From assembly GCA_900539095.1 (NCBI GenBank), contig UQAR01000066.1, positions 1-11,149 on the forward strand: 11,149 nucleotides of DNA. Direction: 5' to 3'. The notes below the pieces were generated by a model, which saw only the letters and a list, made by a program, of their open reading frames with translations, was not told where the DNA came from and made no database searches. This DNA is from an uncultured Ruminococcus sp. (GTDB lineage: Bacteria > Bacillota > Clostridia > Oscillospirales > Ruminococcaceae). The translations under genes and the position numbers were made by a program. Positions 6,580 through 11,149 of this stretch are shown one piece after another (position 1 is the stretch's first letter; each line of letters begins with the position of its first letter).

Positions 6580-7707
6580 TTATTTTATTGTGGTTTCAAG
6601 TCCGTTGATCTCTATCTCAGGGTCATCAAGATTGATTATAAGGCACTTTCTGCCATCTATCACCTGAGTTTTTACCTTGTCAACAGCGTCCTTGCCGATA
6701 TTCACCGTTATGCTCGGAGCGGAAACGACAGTCCTCTTCTCCACAAGGTTTACAGCTGTGAGAGGCTTTCCGCCAGCGGCTGCGTCGAATACCTTTGGAA
6801 GATTTTCCAGCTTATCCTGACTAACACCAGCCTCCCACAGAATTGATGAAAGTTTATGCTCGTCAATGGTCGGGATCTCAGTTTCGTGTGCATTCTGGTC
6901 AACGAATGTGGAGATCTTATCATTCACCGTAGTGATAAGGTCATAATCAAGCTCATCACCCACAACGTTTGTCAGGATATCTTTGAAAGTTTCCTTCTCA
7001 TTCTGGCAGGTCATTGAGAACTCGCAGCCCAAAAGCTCCTCAACAACAGAAGTATTCGGCTTTTTGGCATTTTTGGTGTAGTAAAGCACGCCGTTGATAT
7101 CCGGTGCACGGTCATTGAAAAGCGGGAACAAAAACCCGTCGCTCGGCAGTTCCACAATTCTATCGCATGACTCTTTCTTTGCAATGGAGTTGTCCTGCTC
7201 GTTGTATATAAGCCCGTCAATACGCAGGTTTACAGGGCAAAGTGCCGTGATGATAAAGTTGTAATCCGTGTCAGCCTCTTCCTCGAACTCGTCCATTTTG
7301 TTCTTCCTTAGCACAGAATATGTACAGTGTGCCGCAAAAATGGTATATGTTGACACATACTCAACCTTTTCAACTATAGCGTTCAGGAAGTTGTCCACCT
7401 TTTCTTCATCAAGCAGCTTGCTTTGCAGTGTTTCGTACATAAAAGGCTGAGCACCACCCTCAAGGTAGGCGTCCTTAGGGAACGAATATTCCAGCAGATT
7501 TTTACCGATAGAGCCGCTGAGCACCTTTTTCAAGTTTATCATTATCAGCTCCGCCTCGTCCTGCGGAATAGTATTGTAAAGCTGATTGGTCTTGCACTTT
7601 ATATTCTTTTCAGAATCCACAAATGCGGTAACAACGTGGTTCACGGTGAAAAAGCCGCAGTCGTCGCTGAAATTCTTCTTTATTTCATTTATTTCCTTTT
7701 TGTTCAT
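6580..7707 (-). CDS. DUF4317-type protein of unknown function
   Basis: The 375-residue protein begins MNKKEINEIKKNF, which together with its length and overall look matches my recollection of the DUF4317 family, common in Clostridia and without known function. It has no signal peptide, no transmembrane segment and no catalytic motif that I recognise. There is an acidic segment near residues 140-150. The C-terminal part alternates short hydrophobic strands with charged residues (ITVNIGKDAV, KCLIINLDDPEIEING), suggesting a small alpha/beta domain after a predicted helical stretch rich in Asp and Glu. A strong ribosome site, GGAGG at 7720-7716, lies eight bases before the ATG. It is a single-gene transcript with its own promoter and a terminator shared with yfcE. 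The family assignment is from memory and needs a profile search. Confidence 0.85.
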   Translation of the reverse strand: MNKKEINEIKKNFSDDCGFFTVNHVVTAFVDSEKNIKCKTNQLYNTIPQDEAELIMINLKKVLSGSIGKNLLEYSFPKDAYLEGGAQPFMYETLQSKLLDEEKVDNFLNAIVEKVEYVSTYTIFAAHCTYSVLRKNKMDEFEEEADTDYNFIITALCPVNLRIDGLIYNEQDNSIAKKESCDRIVELPSDGFLFPLFNDRAPDINGVLYYTKNAKKPNTSVVEELLGCEFSMTCQNEKETFKDILTNVVGDELDYDLITTVNDKISTFVDQNAHETEIPTIDEHKLSSILWEAGVSQDKLENLPKVFDAAAGGKPLTAVNLVEKRTVVSAPSITVNIGKDAVDKVKTQVIDGRKCLIINLDDPEIEINGLETTIK

Positions 7708-7737
7708 CTTGGCGTCCTCCCGAAAAAATGTATATTA

Positions 7738-7766
7738 ATTATAGCACAAATGTACAGATTTTTCAA
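7738..7766 (-). promoter_or_regulatory. strong extended -10 promoter of the DUF4317-type gene
   Basis: Minus strand: -35 TTGAAA (7766-7761), a 17-base spacer, and a perfect -10 TATAAT (7743-7738) preceded by TGC, an extended -10. Transcription would start near 7731, only about 24 bases before the ATG. The promoter begins 11 bases after the T-tract of the upstream operon's terminator. Confidence 0.88.
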
Positions 7767-7777
7767 GAGCCACAGAC

Positions 7778-7807
7778 AAAAAAATCCCACAGCCGAAACT
7801 GTGGGAT
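7778..7807 (-). terminator. intrinsic terminator of the biotin carboxyltransferase operon
   Basis: On the minus strand a perfect 9-bp stem (7807-7799 with 7792-7784) closes a six-base loop, and a run of seven Ts follows (complement of 7784-7778). It lies eight bases after the stop codon of the OadA-like gene. Confidence 0.93.
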
Positions 7808-7815
7808 AATTGTTA

Positions 7816-9213
7816 TTAAACTGGGTGAACCTTATTCTCAGCATCTGAGTGCTTACCGTCAACGCCGTACTTTCTATCACGTCTGTCCTTGAAGAACTTA
7901 GGTGCAACCTTAGGGAACATTGCATATGTGAGGATATCTTCCTCCTGCTCTGTCCACTCAGCAGCCTCTTTCTTCATTGTTTCAAACTCAGGCTGGAGAA
8001 GGTCAGCAGGACGGCAAGTGATAGGCTCTTCGTCGCCAAGAATCTTCTTCTGGAACTCAGGGTCGATAGCAACTGGTGTCTTACCGTACTCGCCCTTAAC
8101 AAGTCCCTTGAACTCCTTAGTAACTGTCTTGTATCTCTCGCCCATGATTACGTTGAACACAGCCTGTGTACCAACGATCTGTGATGTAGGTGTAACCAGT
8201 GGTGGGTAACCTGCGTCCTTACGAACCTTTGGAACTTCCTTGAGAACGTCGTCAAGCTGATCTGCCTTGCCAGCCTGTTTCAGCTGTGAAAGTAGGTTTG
8301 AAAGCATTCCGCCAGGAACCTGATACAGAAGTGCGTTTGTATTTGTAGCGAGCATTGAAGGGTCAAGCAGACCGTTGTCGATGTACTTCTTTCTGAGTTT
8401 CATGAAGTAATCTCTTATCACGTTGAGCTTAACAAGGTCAAGACCTGTGTCATACTCAGTGCCCTTGAATGTAGCAACTATAGACTCAGTTGGTGCATGA
8501 GATGTACCAAGAGCAAGTGGTGACATTGCAGTATCAACGCCGTCAACGCCAGCCTCAACTGCCTTGAGGATACACATAGATGCAAGACCTGATGTATAGT
8601 GTGTATGCAGCTGGATAGGGATCTTAACTGCTGACTTGAGGTCCTTAACAAGCGTTTCAGCCTCATATGGTGTCAGAAGAGCTGCCATATCCTTGATACA
8701 GATAGAGTCAGCACCTGCATTCTCGATCTGCTTTGCATAGTTCATGTAATACTCGTGAGTGAATACCTCGCCAAGTGTGTACGAGATAGCGACCTGAGCG
8801 TGACCGTTTTCCTTCTTAGCAGCCTTGATAGCTGTTTCAAGGTTTCTGATATCGTTCAGTGCGTCGAAAATTCTGATTATGTCGATACCATTTGCGATAG
8901 ACTTCTGTACAAAATACTCAACAAGGTCATCAGCATAGTGACGATAACCAAGCATATTCTGACCTCTGAAAAGCATCTGGAGCTTTGTGTTAGGCATTTC
9001 TTTTCTGAGGATACGAAGTCTTTCCCATGGGTCCTCATTCAGGAATCTGATACAAGAGTCAAATGTAGCACCGCCCCAACACTCAGCAGAATAGAAACCG
9101 ATCTTATCGATCTCAGGGAGTATCTCACGCATATCGTCCATTGACATTCTTGTAGCGAGAAGTGACTGATGAGCGTCACGGAGGACAGTTTCAGTTATTT
9201 TAAGCTTTGCCAT
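7816..9213 (-). CDS. oadA: OadA/5S-type biotin-dependent carboxyltransferase subunit
   Basis: This subunit moves a carboxyl group between carboxybiotin and a 2-oxo acid (oxaloacetate/pyruvate), as in oxaloacetate decarboxylase alpha, pyruvate carboxylase subunit B or the 5S subunit of transcarboxylase. Visible landmarks are the TIM-barrel start LRDAHQSLLATR (Asp13), ECWGGATFD, MLFRGQNMLGYRHYADD, the catalytic lysine K174 in CIKDM, and the metal ligands His203 and His205 in QLHTHYTSG. At 465 residues it has the barrel and the PYC/OADA domain but lacks a fused biotin domain, matching the separate carrier gene just upstream. I start it at the ATG at 9213; a TTG at 9219 is too close to the AAAGGA at 9229-9224. 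The direction of the reaction cannot be read from sequence. Confidence 0.95.
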   Translation of the reverse strand: MAKLKITETVLRDAHQSLLATRMSMDDMREILPEIDKIGFYSAECWGGATFDSCIRFLNEDPWERLRILRKEMPNTKLQMLFRGQNMLGYRHYADDLVEYFVQKSIANGIDIIRIFDALNDIRNLETAIKAAKKENGHAQVAISYTLGEVFTHEYYMNYAKQIENAGADSICIKDMAALLTPYEAETLVKDLKSAVKIPIQLHTHYTSGLASMCILKAVEAGVDGVDTAMSPLALGTSHAPTESIVATFKGTEYDTGLDLVKLNVIRDYFMKLRKKYIDNGLLDPSMLATNTNALLYQVPGGMLSNLLSQLKQAGKADQLDDVLKEVPKVRKDAGYPPLVTPTSQIVGTQAVFNVIMGERYKTVTKEFKGLVKGEYGKTPVAIDPEFQKKILGDEEPITCRPADLLQPEFETMKKEAAEWTEQEEDILTYAMFPKVAPKFFKDRRDRKYGVDGKHSDAENKVHPV

Positions 9214-9249
9214 TTTCAATCGATCCTTTCGTTATTTTCAGGAATGTTA

Positions 9250-9612
9250 TTAGCCGATAACAGCAAGAACTGCACCAGTCTCAACAGCAGAGCCCTTAGT
9301 TGTATTAACGCTCAGTACCTTACCGTCGCAAGGAGCGTTTACGTCATTTTCCATTTTCATAGCCTCGAGTACGCAGATAGCCTGACCAGACTTAACAGTG
9401 TCGCCTACAGCTACCTTGATGTCAAGGATAGTACCAGGCATTGGAGCTGTTACCTTTGTGCCATCTGCAACAGGTGCAGCGGCTGGAGCTGGAGCAGCAG
9501 GAGCGGCAGCAACAGGGGCTGCGGCTGCTGGAGCAGCTGCGGCACTTCCGCCAACTTCTTCAACTGCAACGTCATAAGCTTTTCCGTTTACTGTAATATT
9601 ATATCTTTTCAT
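9250..9612 (-). CDS. biotin carboxyl carrier protein (1.3S/GcdC-MmdC type)
   Basis: This 120-residue protein carries the biotin that shuttles a carboxyl group between the two transferase subunits encoded on either side. The biotinylation site is EAMKMEN with the modified lysine at K86. The preceding PMPG turn and the GQAICVLEAMKMEN strand-turn-strand are typical of the biotinyl domain. Residues about 24-48 are a flexible Ala/Pro linker, as in carriers of decarboxylases and transcarboxylase. The N-terminal ~20 residues (MKRYNITVNGKAYDV) form the short beta segment used for docking in this family. The ribosome site GGTGG (9626-9622) is nine bases before the ATG. It sits 38 bases after the stop of the upstream gene and 36 before the next start, so the three genes form one operon. 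Confidence 0.95.
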   Translation of the reverse strand: MKRYNITVNGKAYDVAVEEVGGSAAAAPAAAAPVAAAPAAPAPAAAPVADGTKVTAPMPGTILDIKVAVGDTVKSGQAICVLEAMKMENDVNAPCDGKVLSVNTTKGSAVETGAVLAVIG

Positions 9613-9650
9613 CTTAAAAAACCACCAATCTTTTTAATTTGATATGTTTA

Positions 9651-11033
9651 TCACAACTGAATATTGCTGTGTTTCTTAGGCAGTCTGGAAATTCTCTTTC
9701 CAGCCATTACCTCGATAGAGTCCATAAGTGTCTGTCTGATCTCGTTCTTAGCGATGATGCCGTCAACGCAGCCATTCTTTGCAGCAACAGCAGCAGAGGC
9801 ATTCTCCTTAGCGAACTTATCAGCAAGAGCATTTCTTGCAGCAGTAAGATCAGCAGCACCCTTCAGCTCATCATGCTGGAGGAACTCAACAGCAGTTACA
9901 GGAGCAAGAGCAGAGATAACAGCTGTATCAAGTGCGAATGAAAGGTCAGCATTTGAACCCTTGCCGGCAAGAGCGATGAATGCAGGACCGTAAGCCTTGC
10001 CAGTAACTACAGCAAGCTTGATAGTTGTTGCCTCAGCATAAGCGTGGCACAGCTTAGCCATATCCTTCACAGCACCGTAAGCCTCAGTATCATCATCAGC
10101 CTTAAAGCCCTCTGTATCAACAAAAGTTACAACAGGGATAGCGTAAGCGTCGCAAGTTCTAACAAATCTTGCTATCTTTGAGCAATCGGCAGCTGTAAGC
10201 TTGTCGTCAGTCTTATTTGTAGCAACAACGCCCACTGTAGCACCACCGAGAGTTGCAAGAGCTGTATAAGATGCCTTGCCGTACTCAGCGTTTAGCTCAG
10301 TTACACTGTCGCCGTCGCAAACAGCCTTTGCAATGCCCTCTGCGTCATCGCCGACAGCCTCAGCAGGGTCAGCAAATTCGTACATTGGAACTGGTGAAAG
10401 GTTGTTCTGTGGAAGTTTTGTAAGTATATTCTTTGCAGCCTCAACAGCAGCCTTATCATCCTCACAGACAACAGCAACAGTGCCGTTTTCAGCAGCATTT
10501 TCAGCGGAGTTCTTTACATTTGCGTTTGGTGCAACATAAAGCTCAGCGTCCTTAGCGATAACAGTAAAGTCAGCAGACTCAGCCAGCATAGCTGCACAGC
10601 CTGCACAAGTGCCGGCAACAACAGCTATCTGTGGAACAACGCCTGAAAGGTTTGAAGTCCACATAAGCAGCTCGCCGTAAGCGTTGAGAGCCTTTGAGCC
10701 GTCGCTCACGTCAGCACCGTAAGAATCAAATATTCCGACAACAGGAACGCCTGTCTTTGCAGCAAGGTCATATACCTTTGCGATCTTCTTTGCCTGTGCC
10801 TCTGTCAAAGCACCGTCCTTAACAGTCACGTCCTGAGAAAAAGCATATACAGGGTTACCCTCAACATAGCCAAAGGCAGTGATAACTCCAGCAAGGGAGT
10901 CGCCCGCAGCAGCGTAAGCGTCAAGCTCTGTAAATTTTCCTTCGTCAAACAAATATGTCAGCCTGTTTCTTGCAGCAGTAGGAGCCTGTGCCGCAGCTTT
11001 AAGCTCAGCAAGAGTAGAAATTGAATCAGACAT
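9651..11033 (-). CDS. divergent acyl-CoA-type carboxyltransferase subunit (12S/MmdA-like)
   Basis: This 460-residue protein has two crotonase-type halves and belongs to the carboxyl transferase family of propionyl/methylmalonyl-CoA enzymes. Support comes from the N-terminal RNRLTYLFDEGKFTELD, GNPVYAFSQDVTVKDGAL, GVVPQIAVVAGTCAGCA, the second-half RFVRTCDAYAIPVVTFVDTEGF and AYAEAT, and the C-terminal KKHSNIQL. It is shorter than typical members (about 510-520 residues). The usual DSGGAR oxyanion loop reads DSYGAD (103-108), and the AGGA of the CAGGA motif reads AGCA (144-147), so the acyl-CoA substrate is uncertain. The start is the ATG at 11033, seven bases after GGAGG at 11045-11041. A longer open frame to 11147 is an adapter artefact. 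It is first in the operon with the biotin carrier and the OadA-like subunit. Confidence 0.92.
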   Translation of the reverse strand: MSDSISTLAELKAAAQAPTAARNRLTYLFDEGKFTELDAYAAAGDSLAGVITAFGYVEGNPVYAFSQDVTVKDGALTEAQAKKIAKVYDLAAKTGVPVVGIFDSYGADVSDGSKALNAYGELLMWTSNLSGVVPQIAVVAGTCAGCAAMLAESADFTVIAKDAELYVAPNANVKNSAENAAENGTVAVVCEDDKAAVEAAKNILTKLPQNNLSPVPMYEFADPAEAVGDDAEGIAKAVCDGDSVTELNAEYGKASYTALATLGGATVGVVATNKTDDKLTAADCSKIARFVRTCDAYAIPVVTFVDTEGFKADDDTEAYGAVKDMAKLCHAYAEATTIKLAVVTGKAYGPAFIALAGKGSNADLSFALDTAVISALAPVTAVEFLQHDELKGAADLTAARNALADKFAKENASAAVAAKNGCVDGIIAKNEIRQTLMDSIEVMAGKRISRLPKKHSNIQL

Positions 11034-11040
11034 ACAGTTT

Positions 11041-11045
11041 CCTCC
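11041..11045 (-). promoter_or_regulatory. ribosome site that sets the carboxyltransferase start
   Basis: On the minus strand GGAGG sits seven bases before the ATG at 11033-11031, an ideal arrangement. It overrides the longer open frame that continues upstream into the adapter. Confidence 0.88.
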
Positions 11046-11061
11046 ATTCAAATAATTTTTG

Positions 11062-11095
11062 TGATAAAATAACGCAAAACTACTGGATTTTATCA
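11062..11095. repeat. 9-bp perfect inverted repeat upstream of the biotin operon
   Basis: TGATAAAAT at 11062-11070 is matched by its exact reverse complement at 11087-11095, with a 16-base spacer. It lies between the presumed transcription start and the ribosome site. It may be an operator or a weak AU-rich RNA hairpin. The architecture resembles BirA biotin-repressor sites (two half-sites about 14-16 bases apart), but the half-site bases match that consensus only in part. Confidence 0.45.
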
Positions 11096-11111
11096 TATTT
11101 ATACACTTAAT

Positions 11112-11117
11112 ATTATA
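11112..11117 (-). promoter_or_regulatory. possible -10 box of the biotin carboxyltransferase operon
   Basis: On the minus strand a perfect TATAAT lies at 11117-11112, directly next to the adapter junction. The matching -35 would be outside the genomic sequence, so the promoter is only half seen. A start near 11105 would give a leader of about 72 bases containing the inverted repeat at 11062-11095. Confidence 0.4.
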
Positions 11118-11118
11118 C

Positions 11119-11149
11119 CTGTCTCTTATACACATCTCCGAGCCCACGA
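11119..11149. other. Nextera read-2 adapter remnant (artefact)
   Basis: These 31 bases are the reverse complement of the Illumina Nextera read-2 adapter, beginning with the 19-base mosaic end (11119-11137). They mirror the sequence at 1-24. The organism's DNA ends at 11118. Confidence 0.97.

Noticed and set aside
9460..9545. A DNA repeat array (GC-rich GCAGCAGG-like runs)
   Set aside because: It is the coding sequence of the Ala/Pro linker of the biotin carrier, not a repeat element or CRISPR array.
9169..9642. Plus-strand open frame of 157 codons rich in Ser, Cys and Gly
   Set aside because: It is the complement of the biotin carrier's Ala/Pro linker and start region; the composition is a reading-frame shadow.
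1..11149. An 11-kb transposon bounded by 24-bp terminal inverted repeats with Tn5 mosaic ends
   Set aside because: The ends match the Nextera library adapter beyond the mosaic end, the inside holds no transposase, and the genes are housekeeping-type.

Overview
The window looks like an ordinary chromosomal segment of a Gram-positive Clostridia bacterium, most likely of the Ruminococcus/Oscillospiraceae type. The basis is the moderate-GC coding DNA, strong AGGAGG-type ribosome sites, a clostridial nifS-nifU-mnmA cluster, a DUF4317-type protein, and a biotin-dependent carboxyltransferase cluster with a separate small biotin carrier. Species cannot be assigned by reading alone. Both ends are not biology. 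Bases 1-24 and 11119-11149 are the Illumina Nextera (Tn5) read-2 adapter in inverted orientation, so the contig stops at library-adapter junctions.

Layout. (1) 47-2759, plus strand: cysteine desulfurase (nifS), Fe-S scaffold (nifU) and tRNA 2-thiouridylase (mnmA), tightly packed, closed by a bidirectional terminator shared with the convergent gene. (2) 2799-3629, minus strand: an AraC-family regulator with an N-terminal cupin. (3) A 184-base divergent promoter region with two consensus-like sigma-A promoters back to back. (4) 3814-6546, plus strand: a secreted and C-terminally anchored SGNH/GDSL hydrolase, a PIN/NYN-like protein with a duplicated C-terminal module, and a YfcE-type phosphodiesterase, closed by a second bidirectional terminator. 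(5) 6580-7707, minus strand: a DUF4317-type protein with its own strong promoter. (6) 7778-11033, minus strand: a three-gene operon of divergent CoA-type carboxyltransferase, biotin carrier and OadA/5S-type carboxyltransferase, ending in a strong terminator.

How the genes work together. NifS supplies persulfide sulfur to NifU for Fe-S clusters and very likely to MnmA for s2U34 of tRNA. The three minus-strand biotin genes match the three subunit types of a transcarboxylase (12S, 1.3S, 5S), or the soluble part of a decarboxylase pump. No biotin carboxylase or membrane subunit is present. The AraC regulator sits where it could control the hydrolase operon, but its target and ligand are unknown. 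I see no CRISPR array, tRNA, rRNA, phage or true mobile element. The least explained items are the PIN-like protein with its duplicated module, the unusual active-site loops of the 12S-type subunit, and a 9-bp dyad upstream of the biotin operon.
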